Below, piece after piece: positions 1-8,397 of a stretch of DNA of 64,000 nt. The stretch is from contig NZ_SIXI01000001.1 in the NCBI RefSeq assembly GCF_004310865.1, positions 620,001-684,000 on the forward strand. Reading direction: 5' to 3'. Below the pieces are notes generated by a model. The model worked only from the letters and a program-made list of their open reading frames with translations. It ran no database searches and was not told where the DNA came from. The first letter of the stretch is position 1; each line of letters opens with the position of its first letter. Source of the DNA: Aquabacterium lacunae. GTDB lineage: Bacteria; Pseudomonadota; Gammaproteobacteria; Burkholderiales; Burkholderiaceae_C. Position numbers and translations under genes: made by a program.

Positions 1-124
1 AATATTCCGAGTGAGCGCGAAGGTGAACAAAGGGCATGGCCAGATTGTAGGGAGCCTGGCGCTCTGGCCACCCCAGGCTCACACCCCGGGGCTCAAAAAC
101 ACAGAATTTCGGTCAACGCGGACC

Positions 125-1519
125 TCAGCGCATGAGGGAGGCCAGGGCCTGGCTGTCGAAACGCCCAATGCGCGGGAACACATCGCTCAGGCGGCTGCCC
201 GCCCCGAACCAGGTGCCCAGGGCACCGCCCAGCTGGTCGATGGCCAGGTCGGGCACCCACACACCGCCGCCCAGGTCGTCGGGGCCGTTGCGGGTGTGGT
301 CAGGGAAGCGGCCCAGCACCTGTTGCCCTCGCACGGCACCGCCCACGACCAGGTGGTGGTTGCCCCAGGCGTGGTCTGAGCCCTTGCCATTGCTGACCAG
401 GGTGCGGTTGAAATCAGAAGCGGTGAACAAGGTGACCTTGTCGGCCAGCCCCAGGAAGGTCAGGGCCTTCATGAAGGCATCGACCGCTTCGTCGATTTCG
501 GCAAACTTGGCCTGCTGCACATCGCGCTGGTCTTCGCCATGGGTGTCGAAACCGCCAATGCCGCAGAAAAAGCACTGGCGGTTCAGACCGAACTGCCCTC
601 GCACGCTGATCAGACGGGCGACCATCTGCAATTGCTGACCCAGTTCACCTTGTGGAAAGGTGGTGGGCAAGGTGGCGCCTGCCAGTGCCCCGGCCAGGAA
701 GCGCTGGTTGTCCACCGAGCGGCGCATGGCCTGCAGCCACACGCGGCCGAACACCTCGGTGCTGCCGGCCGCCAGCAGGTCGTCGATGGCCTCAGACAGC
801 GGGTTGCGGGCTTCGCCGGTGCCGGTGGGCACGTAGCCCTCCATGCCGAAGCGGCCGCTGGCCGGCACACGGAAGGGCAGCAAGGTGGCATCGGCATTGG
901 TGCCCCACAGGGTGCTGCCCGTGACCGACACGCAGGCGTAATCGCGCGAACCGCTGCTGGCCAGCACCGTGTCCATCAGGCGCCCGCCCCAGCCGCCCTT
1001 CACGTTGGGGCTGAAGCTGTCGGTCTGCCACTGGGCCTGCTGGTCGGAGTGGGAAAACAGCCCCGAAGGCAGTTCCACCGAACGGGCCTCGAACTGGCCC
1101 TTGTCGGTGGGCTCCATCAGGGGCCCGATGTTCGACAGCACGGCCATCTGCCCCGCATCGAAGCGGGCCTTCAGCAGCGGCATGGCCCCGTGCAGGCCGT
1201 AATCGGTGCCGCTGGTGTTGGTGGGTGACAGGCGCAGCAGCTGGCTGGCGGCCGGCTCGGAATTCCAGTTCAGCGTCAGGCCTTGGCGGGCCTGGGCGTA
1301 CAGGGCGTGGCGGGTGGGGTCGATCGGCACCAGCAGGTTGTTGCCATCGTTGCCCCCGTGCAGGAACAGGCACACCAGGGCCTTGTAGTCTGAGCCGCTG
1401 CTTTGCGCAGTTTGCGCCAGGGCCTGCAGTTGCAGCCAGGGTTGCACAGCAGCGCCGGCAATGCCAGCGGCGGCCAGGTTGCGCAGGAACTGGCGACGGT
1501 CGGGACGGAACGCAGTCAT
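125..1519 (-). CDS. DUF1501 secreted protein (Tat signal)
   Basis: Family of unknown biochemical function (DUF1501, sulfatase/phosphatase-like fold) that commonly travels with DUF1800, as here. The N-terminus carries a twin-arginine motif (DRRQFLRN) followed by an Ala-rich hydrophobic stretch ending near LQALAQ, so a folded, Tat-exported periplasmic protein is likely. The early FLHGGNDGNN motif and the late GSDHAWGNHH motif are typical of the family. I chose the ATG at 1519 because a GAGG Shine-Dalgarno sits about 6 nt upstream; a GTG at 1531 would overlap the DUF1800 stop but has no ribosome site. It is the second gene of a two-gene operon. The 464-aa product looks full length. The role is unknown; co-export or surface assembly with its partner is inference. 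Confidence 0.85.
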   Translation of the reverse strand: MTAFRPDRRQFLRNLAAAGIAGAAVQPWLQLQALAQTAQSSGSDYKALVCLFLHGGNDGNNLLVPIDPTRHALYAQARQGLTLNWNSEPAASQLLRLSPTNTSGTDYGLHGAMPLLKARFDAGQMAVLSNIGPLMEPTDKGQFEARSVELPSGLFSHSDQQAQWQTDSFSPNVKGGWGGRLMDTVLASSGSRDYACVSVTGSTLWGTNADATLLPFRVPASGRFGMEGYVPTGTGEARNPLSEAIDDLLAAGSTEVFGRVWLQAMRRSVDNQRFLAGALAGATLPTTFPQGELGQQLQMVARLISVRGQFGLNRQCFFCGIGGFDTHGEDQRDVQQAKFAEIDEAVDAFMKALTFLGLADKVTLFTASDFNRTLVSNGKGSDHAWGNHHLVVGGAVRGQQVLGRFPDHTRNGPDDLGGGVWVPDLAIDQLGGALGTWFGAGSRLSDVFPRIGRFDSQALASLMR

Positions 1520-1527
1520 GGCGGGCC

Positions 1528-3405
1528 TCACTTCTGCACGACAAAATCAAGGGAGACCACGGCCAGCATCAGGGCGGCGGCCACGCGTTCACGAACGGGC
1601 CATTCGCCTTCGCCGGGCATCGCCGCCATCAGCGTTGTCAGGCGCATGCGTGTCGCCGAGGTCATGCCATGGGCGAACAGCAGCGCGTTCATGCGGTCGA
1701 TCAGCGCCCCAGGCCGATCGCCCAGGGCACGCCAGGGGCCCAGGTCGCAACGCACGGCAAACGGGTCGCTCCAGTTGTCGATCAGGTCGCGGAACACATT
1801 GAAGGTGCCCACGGCGTTGGTTTCGGTGGTGATCTGGGCTTCAGGACAGAAGAAATCCACCGGCAGGCCGTCGACCGCCTGGCGCAGCTGCGCGGGGTAG
1901 CGCGTGGTGGGCGCAAAGAAGTTGAACACCGACGGTGCCAGCAACGGGTGCTGACCCAGCGGGTTCTCTCCGCCAAACAGGGCCCAGAAGTTCGAGGTGC
2001 CCAGGGTGTCCAGGGGCTGGACATTGAAGGCGCGCATCAGGGCGGCAAAACGCACCAGCGGCTCACGCAGCTTGCCGAAATCAGGGCGTGCCGCCGTGGC
2101 CTCGCTGCGGGCCTCGGCGTGCAGCAAGATGGCACGCACCACGGCCTTGAGGTCGCCGCGCACGCCCTTGCCGTTGTCATTGAACACCGCCACCACCTGG
2201 CTCAGATAAACCCCAGAGGGGTTGCTGGTGACCAGCCGCTGGATCAGCTGCCGGCAGATGAAGGGGCCCACGTTGGGGTGCTGGAAGATGCAGTCCAGGG
2301 CCTGGGCCATGTCCTGCTCTGGGGTTTGCCCCGCAGGCAGCACGCGCCCATCGAGCAAGGTTTTCGTGCCAGGCTCATGGAAAGCCGCATAAGCGCGCAT
2401 GGGGGTCACCCAGTTGCGGTCGTCGTTGTAGTCCGAGCCTTCGAACAGGTCGTCACCGCCCTGCTGCCCCCCGAAGGACCAGCCACTGAATGCACGGGCA
2501 AAGCCCTTGACCACGTCTTCGGTGTAGGTGGGCACCGGCACGCTGCCGTCTTTCACCGCCGTGCCATCGGCGTTCAGCTTGACCAACCCAATGGAAAACA
2601 GCTGCAGCACCTCGCGGGCGTAGTTCTCGTTGGGGTGGCTGCCGGTTTCTTCGTTGGCCTTCTCGCTTTCCAGCATGTTCAGGTAGTAGCCCATGGCCGG
2701 GTGCAGGGTCACGGCTTCCAGCAGGCTGCGGAAGTTGCCGAAGGCATGCCGGTTGAGCATGTCCATCCAGGAAGACATGGCGTAGGGCTTGATGTCGGGC
2801 GCGATGTTGGAGATCACGAAGATCTCGGACAGCGCAAACGCCACGCGTGCACGCAGTTGGCCGCGGTCAGCGCCCGCATCGTCGAACAGCCACTGGCGCC
2901 AGATGGCTTCGTAGCTCATTTCATCCGAGGCCTCACGCCGCTGGCCCGTCTCCGGGTCGGTGCCGCGGCGCAGGTCGAGGTAGGACACGTGCTCGGCCAC
3001 TGGCGCGTTGAACTGTCGCCACAGCCAGTGGTTCAGCCCCTCGGCCTGCAAGGTGTCGATGTCAGACTGCCCCCGCACCCCGAAGGTGGCCTGCATCAGG
3101 AAACGGGCCGCTTCCCGTGCCGACAGGCCGCTTTCGCGCGGAGGCTCGATCGGGTCGTAACCGGGCAGCTGCGACAAGGTCGACAGGCCGGTGACCGGGT
3201 CGGTGCTTTGCTGCACCAAGGGGAGGCCTTCTCCGCCACCACAGGCCTGCAGCCAGGCGCTGGTGGCCGCCGCCAGCCAGGCCGGCCGTTGCCAGAACGG
3301 GGGCCGAATGGCCGCTTGCGAATCCCTGGAGGGGTCGGTGCGTGAACGCGCCGGATGTGCTGCGCCGCCTTCCAGCCCTGGCGGCGTGTCGACCGTGTCC
3401 TGCAT
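1528..3405 (-). CDS. DUF1800 family protein, probable lipoprotein
   Basis: A 625-aa DUF1800 protein. Recognisable parts are the AARFLMQATFG segment after the leader, the central HPNVGPFICRQLIQRLVTSNPS segment and the C-terminal REPLVRF / FNFFAP segments. The N-terminus is Pro/Arg-rich, then hydrophobic, ending in a lipobox-like LQAC followed by GGG, suggesting a lipid-anchored secreted protein; this is from sequence only. The start at 3405 (MQDTVD) is preferred over a longer in-frame extension because that extension would run through the trhO coding region. Its stop touches the following DUF1501 gene, so the two are translationally linked. Function unknown. Confidence 0.82.
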   Translation of the reverse strand: MQDTVDTPPGLEGGAAHPARSRTDPSRDSQAAIRPPFWQRPAWLAAATSAWLQACGGGEGLPLVQQSTDPVTGLSTLSQLPGYDPIEPPRESGLSAREAARFLMQATFGVRGQSDIDTLQAEGLNHWLWRQFNAPVAEHVSYLDLRRGTDPETGQRREASDEMSYEAIWRQWLFDDAGADRGQLRARVAFALSEIFVISNIAPDIKPYAMSSWMDMLNRHAFGNFRSLLEAVTLHPAMGYYLNMLESEKANEETGSHPNENYAREVLQLFSIGLVKLNADGTAVKDGSVPVPTYTEDVVKGFARAFSGWSFGGQQGGDDLFEGSDYNDDRNWVTPMRAYAAFHEPGTKTLLDGRVLPAGQTPEQDMAQALDCIFQHPNVGPFICRQLIQRLVTSNPSGVYLSQVVAVFNDNGKGVRGDLKAVVRAILLHAEARSEATAARPDFGKLREPLVRFAALMRAFNVQPLDTLGTSNFWALFGGENPLGQHPLLAPSVFNFFAPTTRYPAQLRQAVDGLPVDFFCPEAQITTETNAVGTFNVFRDLIDNWSDPFAVRCDLGPWRALGDRPGALIDRMNALLFAHGMTSATRMRLTTLMAAMPGEGEWPVRERVAAALMLAVVSLDFVVQK

Positions 3406-3504
3406 GGTGTGCCCCTGCAACTTCAATGGCCCCGATGCTAGGCAACCCTGCTTGTTTCCAGGGCTTGTCTTGACGAAACGAAAAGTAAGTGATGCGGGGT
3501 TTCC

Positions 3505-3517
3505 TACAATCACGCCA
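3505..3517 (+). promoter_or_regulatory. Leaderless-type -10 element of trhO
   Basis: TACAAT at 3505-3510 is separated from the trhO ATG (3517) by 6 nt, so transcription starting 6-7 nt after the hexamer would begin at the start codon. No Shine-Dalgarno is visible and no good -35 lies 16-18 nt upstream (TTGACG at 3470 is 29 nt away). Confidence 0.4.
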
Positions 3518-4308
3518 TGGCCGCGATCCTGAACATTTCCTCCTACAAGTTCGTCACCCTGCCCGATGCGCCCGCCCTGCGCGAGGTGCTGTTCGAGCGC
3601 GCCCAGGCGCTGAACCTCAAAGGTACGGTGCTGCTGGCCGAAGAAGGCATCAACCTGTTTCTGGCCGGCCCCGCCCAGGGCGTGCGCGATTGGGTGGGGG
3701 CGCTGCAGCAAGATCCCCGCTTTGCCGATCTGGCGCCCAAGGAAAGCTGGTCGGACACCGTGCCGTTTCGCAAGCTGCTGGTGAAGGTCAAGCGCGAGAT
3801 CATCCGCATGAACCACCCCACCATCCGGCCGGATTGGCAAGGTGAAGAAGGCCGCGCGCCGGCCGTGTCACCGGCTGATCTGAATCGCTGGCTGGGCCAG
3901 GGGCACGACGACGAGGGCCGCCCGGTGGTCACGCTCGACACGCGCAACGCCTTCGAGGTCGACTACGGCACCTTCCGCAACGCGGTGGATTGGCGCATTC
4001 ACAAGTTCAGCGAGTTCCCCGAGGCCGTGCAGGCACACAAGGCCGAGTTCGAGGGCAAGACCGTGGTGAGTTTCTGCACGGGCGGCATCCGCTGCGAGAA
4101 AGCGGCGCTGTACATGCAGGAAGCCGGCATCGAGCGCGTGTACCAGCTCGACGGCGGCATCTTGAAGTACTTCGAACTGACCGACGGGGCCCACTACGAC
4201 GGCACCTGCTTCGTGTTCGACGAGCGCGAGGCGCTGGGGGCCGACCTGTCGGCACACCCAGGTGCGCTGCAGCAGACGTCAGGGGCCACTGAGGCCGGTG
4301 GGGCCTGA
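3517..4308 (+). CDS. trhO: tRNA uridine(34) hydroxylase, rhodanese family
   Basis: TrhO (formerly YceA) hydroxylates U34 of certain tRNAs, the first step of 5-(carboxy)methoxyuridine formation; it acts in the cytoplasm. The 263-aa protein has the N-terminal acylphosphatase-like half (starting MAAILNISSYKFV, with GTVLLAEEGIN) and a C-terminal rhodanese domain. The family active-site loop CTGGIRCEK begins at Cys187 and is followed by the conserved YQLDGGILKYFE segment. It is monocistronic, and its last 30 bp overlap the 3' end of the convergent TetR gene. The start has no ribosome site but sits directly behind a -10 hexamer. Confidence 0.93.
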   Translation: MAAILNISSYKFVTLPDAPALREVLFERAQALNLKGTVLLAEEGINLFLAGPAQGVRDWVGALQQDPRFADLAPKESWSDTVPFRKLLVKVKREIIRMNHPTIRPDWQGEEGRAPAVSPADLNRWLGQGHDDEGRPVVTLDTRNAFEVDYGTFRNAVDWRIHKFSEFPEAVQAHKAEFEGKTVVSFCTGGIRCEKAALYMQEAGIERVYQLDGGILKYFELTDGAHYDGTCFVFDEREALGADLSAHPGALQQTSGATEAGGA

Positions 4309-4956
4309 TTCCATCAGCGAGAACATGCCCTGGTAGGGCAGCAGGTTGGTGGCCACCACCTTGTCGATGGGGGTGGCGAACCCATCGTGCATCCAGCGCG
4401 CGGCCAGCAGCACGTTCATGCCGATCAGGCCATCGGCCAACAGGTTCAGGTCGACATCCGGGATGCGGTCGGCCGGCACCAGGCGCTGCAGGTGCAGCTT
4501 GAGCAGGTCGGCGTAATCGCGTGCGGTTTCGTTGCTCAGTTGCGCCACCTCGGCGTCGATGCTCAGGGCGTCGACCAGCATGATGCGCCCGTGGCGGGGG
4601 TCTTCGCGGATGAAATCGAGGAACACGCGAATGGCCGGCTCCAACATGCCCAGCGGCGTCAGGGGCGCCTTCTGCAGCGACTGCAACGTGCGGGCCATCA
4701 GCTCTTCGCGCAACTGCCCGTAAACCGCCTGGAACAGCTCGCGCATGGACCGGAACGACTCGTAGAAATACCGCTCAGTCAGGTGCGCCGCCACACACAC
4801 CTCCCGCACCGTGCTGGCGTGAAAGCCCTTGGTGCCGAACATCTCGATGGCACCCTCGATGAGCTTTTCTCGGCGCTGACGCTGGCGCTCTTCAGGCAGC
4901 ACGCCTCCATAGCGGCGCTTGTTCGGAGAAGGCAAGGGCGAAGCGGTGTTTTCCAT
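4279..4956 (-). CDS. TetR-family repressor divergent from the BVMO operon
   Basis: A 225-aa TetR/AcrR regulator. The N-terminal HTH is clear (EKLIEGAIEMFGTKGF, then TVREVCVAAHLTERYFYESF) and is followed by an all-helical ligand-binding domain. The start at 4956 (MENTASP) places the HTH about 25 residues in, as usual. It is transcribed away from the Baeyer-Villiger monooxygenase operon, and the intervening 98 bp holds two inverted repeats overlapping a strong promoter, so it very probably represses that operon and itself. A ligand among the ketones, esters or fatty acids handled by the operon is inference. Its 3' end overlaps trhO by 30 bp. Confidence 0.88.
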   Translation of the reverse strand: MENTASPLPSPNKRRYGGVLPEERQRQRREKLIEGAIEMFGTKGFHASTVREVCVAAHLTERYFYESFRSMRELFQAVYGQLREELMARTLQSLQKAPLTPLGMLEPAIRVFLDFIREDPRHGRIMLVDALSIDAEVAQLSNETARDYADLLKLHLQRLVPADRIPDVDLNLLADGLIGMNVLLAARWMHDGFATPIDKVVATNLLPYQGMFSLMESGPTGLSGP

Positions 4957-4969
4957 GGGGATCGCTATC

Positions 4970-5015
4970 TTGACATGAAGCATTGTCAAAGCTATTCTGA
5001 CAAGAATTCTTGTCA
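4970..5015 (+). promoter_or_regulatory. Promoter and palindromic operators of the BVMO operon
   Basis: TTGACA at 4970-4975 and TATTCT at 4993-4998 are spaced by exactly 17 bp, a near-consensus sigma-70 promoter pointing at the monooxygenase. The same TTGACA forms an inverted repeat with TGTCAA at 4984-4989. A perfect 18-bp palindrome, TGACAAGAATTCTTGTCA, lies at 4998-5015 over the end of the -10 and the expected start site. Both repeats share the half-site TTGTCA/TGACAA. This arrangement fits TetR operators that block polymerase. On the other strand TTGACA (4989-4984) plus TAGCGA (4967-4962) could serve the TetR gene. Confidence 0.75.
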
Positions 5016-5054
5016 CAAGTCAAACGCCGCACACAAGGCGCCCAGGAGATCCGC

Positions 5055-6566
5055 ATGAAACATCACGAACAAGGCCAGGCCCTGCCCGGCCGCACCTCGT
5101 CCAACGGGGTGGAAACGGTCCACGTCATCGTCATCGGCACCGGTTTTTCGGGTCTGGCCATGGGCGTGAAGCTGCGCGAAGCCGGGGAAGACAACTTCGT
5201 GATGCTCGAGCGCGCCTCCGATGTGGGCGGCACCTGGCGCGACAACACCTACCCGGGTTGCGCCTGCGACGTGCCCTCGAACCTGTATTCGTTCAGCTTC
5301 GACCCCAACCCCAGCTGGAGCCGCCTGTACGGCACCCAGCCCGAGATCTACGCCTACCTGCGCAACACCGCGCGCAAGTTCGACCTGCTGCGTCATGTGC
5401 GCTTCAACGCCAACGTGGTGGGCGCGCGTTTTGACGACCAGCGCCAGGTGTGGCGCGTCACGGCCGAAGACGGTCGCCAGTTCGAGGGCCGCATCCTCGT
5501 GTCGGGCATGGGCGGCCTGAGCAACCCGTCGATTCCCAACATCCCGGGGCTGAACACCTTCGAAGGCACCACCTTCCACTCGGCCACATGGAACCACGAG
5601 TTCGACTTCACCGGCAAGCGAGTGGCCGTGATCGGCTCGGGCGCCAGCGCCATCCAGTTCGTGCCGCAGATCGCACCGCTGGTCGACCAGCTGGACTACT
5701 ACCAGCGCACGCCGGCCTGGGTGGTGCCCAAGGACGACCGCCCCCTGTCCGACAAGGAACGCCTGGACTACACCCAGAACCCCTGGCGCCAGCGGCTGTC
5801 ACGCTACAAGCAGTACTTCCTGATGGAAGCGCGCTTCCTGGCCTTCCGCTACAAGCCCGAATGGATGGGCCTGGTGGCCAAGGTGGCCAAGCACAAGATC
5901 CGTCAGGCCGTGAAGGACGAGGCCCTGCGCGCCAAGATCACGCCCGACTACACCCCGGGTTGCAAACGCTTGCTGATCTCGAACGAGTACTACCCGGCCC
6001 TGGGCCGCACCAACGTCGACGTGATCACCGAAGGCATCCAGAAGGTCACGCCGCGCGGCGTGGTCACCCAAGACGGGGTGGAGCGTCCGGCCGACGCCAT
6101 CGTCTTCGGCACGGGCTTCAAGGTGTCAGACCCCATCCCGCCCAAGACCGTGTTCGGCAAGGGTGGCCGCGACCTGCACGAAGTCTGGAAAACCGGGCCC
6201 GAGGCCTATCTGGGCATCACGGTGTCGGGCTTTCCCAACTTCTTCATTCTCATGGGTCCCAACACCGGACTGGGTCACAATTCGATGGTCTACATGATCG
6301 AGTCGCAAGTGCACTACGTGCTCGAAGCGATCAAGGCCATGAAGGAGCGGGGCATCAAGGCCCTGGATGTCAAGCCGCAGGCCCAGAAGGCCTTCATCGA
6401 CAGCATCCAGGAAGGCCTGAAGTCCACCGTCTGGAGTTCGGGCTGCAAGAGCTGGTACCTCAATGAACAAGGCCGCAACGTCTCGCTGTGGCCAAGTTTC
6501 ACCTTCGCCTACCGGTTCAAGACCCGCCGTTTCAACCTCTCGAAGTACACCGTGGAGAAGGCATGA
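5055..6566 (+). CDS. Type I Baeyer-Villiger flavin monooxygenase
   Basis: FAD/NADPH-dependent enzyme expected to insert oxygen next to a ketone, giving an ester or lactone. The 503-aa protein has an FAD Rossmann motif (GTGFSG, residues 28-33), the Baeyer-Villiger fingerprint FxGxxxHxxxW (F169, G171, H175, W179) and an NADP Rossmann motif (GSGASA, 194-199). The ATG at 5055 follows a CAGGAG ribosome site; a longer frame from 5010 starts inside the operator and is rejected. Its TGA overlaps the ATG of the downstream esterase. With the esterase and SDR it suggests alcohol-to-ketone-to-ester-to-acid degradation. The exact substrate cannot be read from sequence. Confidence 0.9.
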   Translation: MKHHEQGQALPGRTSSNGVETVHVIVIGTGFSGLAMGVKLREAGEDNFVMLERASDVGGTWRDNTYPGCACDVPSNLYSFSFDPNPSWSRLYGTQPEIYAYLRNTARKFDLLRHVRFNANVVGARFDDQRQVWRVTAEDGRQFEGRILVSGMGGLSNPSIPNIPGLNTFEGTTFHSATWNHEFDFTGKRVAVIGSGASAIQFVPQIAPLVDQLDYYQRTPAWVVPKDDRPLSDKERLDYTQNPWRQRLSRYKQYFLMEARFLAFRYKPEWMGLVAKVAKHKIRQAVKDEALRAKITPDYTPGCKRLLISNEYYPALGRTNVDVITEGIQKVTPRGVVTQDGVERPADAIVFGTGFKVSDPIPPKTVFGKGGRDLHEVWKTGPEAYLGITVSGFPNFFILMGPNTGLGHNSMVYMIESQVHYVLEAIKAMKERGIKALDVKPQAQKAFIDSIQEGLKSTVWSSGCKSWYLNEQGRNVSLWPSFTFAYRFKTRRFNLSKYTVEKA

Positions 6567-7468
6567 GCTTTCAGTCGTTTGTTGCCAATCTGATCCTTCG
6601 CTGGCAGTTCAAGAAGGCCGGGAAAGGCCCGATCGATGTCAAGTTCGCACGCAACAAGGTCAACAAGCTGGCCGACCGCTACCCGCCGCCGCCCAAAGAT
6701 GTGAAGCACACGCCGGTGCCGGCCAACCCTGCCAAGGGTCTGTGTGCCGCCGAATGGCTGAGCGTGGCCAACCCGCAGCGCACGGTGCTGTACTTTCACG
6801 GGGGCGGTTACTTCTTCTGCGGCCTGACCACCCATCGGCCCACCTGTGCCTACCTGGCCCGCAGCGGGCAAGCGCGCGTGCTGTCGGTCGATTACCGCAT
6901 GGCGCCTGAAAACCGCTTCCCTGCGGCCGTGGAAGACGCTGTGGCCTGGTGGAAAGAACTGCTGGCTCAGGGCACCCGCCCCGAGCAGGTGGTGTTCGCT
7001 GGCGACTCGGCCGGTGGCGGCCTGGCACTGGCCTGCCTGCTGGCTGCCAAAGCCCAGGGCCTGCCCCTGCCGGCGGGCGCCCTGCTGTATTCACCCTGGA
7101 CCGACCTGAGCTGTTCGGGCGAGACCATGCGCACCCTGGCCGACGTTGACGTGATGTTCAACCCGGAAGCCCTGCCCGAGGCCGCCAGCTTCTACGTGAC
7201 CCCGCAAGACCTGAAGAATCCGCTAGCCTCTCCGCTGTTCGGGGACCTGACGGGCCTGCCCGAGATGCTGGTGATGGCCAGCAACCACGAGATCCTGCTG
7301 TCCGACTCGATTCGCCTGGTCGACAAGGCCCGACAGCAAGGCGTGAAAATCGAATTCATCCGCCGCGACAAACTGCCCCACGTGTGGCCCACCATGGTCA
7401 TGCTGCCGGAAGCCCGCCGCGACCTGAAGCTCTCCGGCGAATTCGTTGCCCGCGTCACCCGCGGCTGA
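6563..7468 (+). CDS. HSL-type alpha/beta hydrolase (esterase)
   Basis: A 301-aa member of the hormone-sensitive-lipase-like esterases. It has the oxyanion motif HGGG (residues 79-82), the nucleophile elbow GDSAGG with Ser149, and C-terminal acid and His candidates in HEILLSDS and LPHVWP. The start overlaps the monooxygenase stop (ATGA), so translation is coupled. It would be expected to cleave the ester or lactone produced by the preceding enzyme; that pairing is common for BVMO operons. Complete and with no missing catalytic residue visible. Confidence 0.88.
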   Translation: MSFQSFVANLILRWQFKKAGKGPIDVKFARNKVNKLADRYPPPPKDVKHTPVPANPAKGLCAAEWLSVANPQRTVLYFHGGGYFFCGLTTHRPTCAYLARSGQARVLSVDYRMAPENRFPAAVEDAVAWWKELLAQGTRPEQVVFAGDSAGGGLALACLLAAKAQGLPLPAGALLYSPWTDLSCSGETMRTLADVDVMFNPEALPEAASFYVTPQDLKNPLASPLFGDLTGLPEMLVMASNHEILLSDSIRLVDKARQQGVKIEFIRRDKLPHVWPTMVMLPEARRDLKLSGEFVARVTRG

Positions 7469-7493
7469 TCCACCCCATTTCACATCCAGCACC

Positions 7494-8348
7494 ATGAAGA
7501 ATTTCAAGGGCAAGGTCGCCGCCATCACGGGCGCCGCATCGGGCATGGGCCGCTCACTGGCCATCGAACTGGCACGCCGTGGCTGCCACCTGTCACTGTC
7601 TGACGTGAATGAATCCGGGCTGGCGGAAACCGCCGCCATGGCCGGCAAGTTCGGCGTGAAGGTCACCAGCCAGAAGCTGGACGTGGCCAACCGCGAGGCC
7701 GTGTTCGCCTGGGCCGACCAGACGGTCATGGACCACGGCAAGTGCAACATGATCTTCAACAACGCCGGCGTGTCCCTGACCGTGAACCTGGACATCGTGC
7801 AGCAGCGCGATTTCGACTGGATCATGGGCATCAACTTCTGGGGCGTGGTCTACGGCACCCAGGCCTTCCTGCCGCACCTGCGCAAGGCCAATGAAGAAGG
7901 CCACATCATCAACACCTCCAGCCTGTTCGGCCTGATGTCGGTGCCCACCCAGGGCTGCTACAACGCCACCAAGTTCGCGGTGCGTGGCTACACCGAAGCC
8001 CTGCGCATGGAGCTGGAGATGGCTGGCGACAAGGTCAGCACCACCTGCGTGCACCCGGGCGGCATCGCCACCAACATCGCCCAGGCTGGCAAGATCGACC
8101 CGAACATGGAGCGGGTATCGGGCGTGAGCATCGAAAAGCAGCGCAAGATGGCCAACAAGATGATCAACCGCACCACGGCCGATTCCGCCGCGTTGCAGAT
8201 CCTCAAGGCCGTGGAAAACAACGAACGCCGCGTGCTGGTGGGCGCCGACGCCAAGGCCCTGGACAAGGTGGTGCGCCTGCTGGGCTCGGCCTACCAGGTG
8301 CTGATCATGCGTCAGCTGGGTCGCATGCGCCCGCGCCCGGCCCGCTGA
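7494..8348 (+). CDS. Short-chain dehydrogenase/reductase
   Basis: Classical SDR of 284 aa: cofactor motif TGAASGMG (residues 12-19), NNAG (89-92), catalytic Ser near 142-143, and YxxxK (Tyr156, Lys160). The ATG at 7494 starts MKNFKGKV, which gives the normal spacing to the glycine motif. It lies 25 nt after the esterase and is probably in the same operon. A likely job is interconversion of an alcohol and the ketone used by the Baeyer-Villiger enzyme; substrate and cofactor preference are inferred. Confidence 0.88.
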   Translation: MKNFKGKVAAITGAASGMGRSLAIELARRGCHLSLSDVNESGLAETAAMAGKFGVKVTSQKLDVANREAVFAWADQTVMDHGKCNMIFNNAGVSLTVNLDIVQQRDFDWIMGINFWGVVYGTQAFLPHLRKANEEGHIINTSSLFGLMSVPTQGCYNATKFAVRGYTEALRMELEMAGDKVSTTCVHPGGIATNIAQAGKIDPNMERVSGVSIEKQRKMANKMINRTTADSAALQILKAVENNERRVLVGADAKALDKVVRLLGSAYQVLIMRQLGRMRPRPAR

Positions 8349-8397
8349 AACCGGGTCAGAATCGCGCTGTTCTTCGGCTGACACGGCGGTTCACGGC

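Noticed and set aside
1-124. A further gene at the left edge.
   Set aside because: No frame with family features; it appears to be plain sequence downstream of the DUF1501 gene.
1225-3345. Long open frame on + across DUF1800 (and similar ones at 24792-26909 -, 32910-35534 -, 53411-55987 +, 59384-61753 +).
   Set aside because: They lie antisense to genes with clear family motifs, have His/Gly/Arg/Gln-rich translations with no domain, and arise from GC-rich third positions.
3470-3510. TTGACG at 3470 as the -35 for TACAAT at 3505 (trhO).
   Set aside because: The spacer is 29 nt, far from 16-18, so it cannot act with that -10.
5010-5054. Longer N-terminus for the Baeyer-Villiger monooxygenase starting at 5010.
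   Set aside because: It would start inside the operator/transcription start, and a good ribosome site serves the ATG at 5055.
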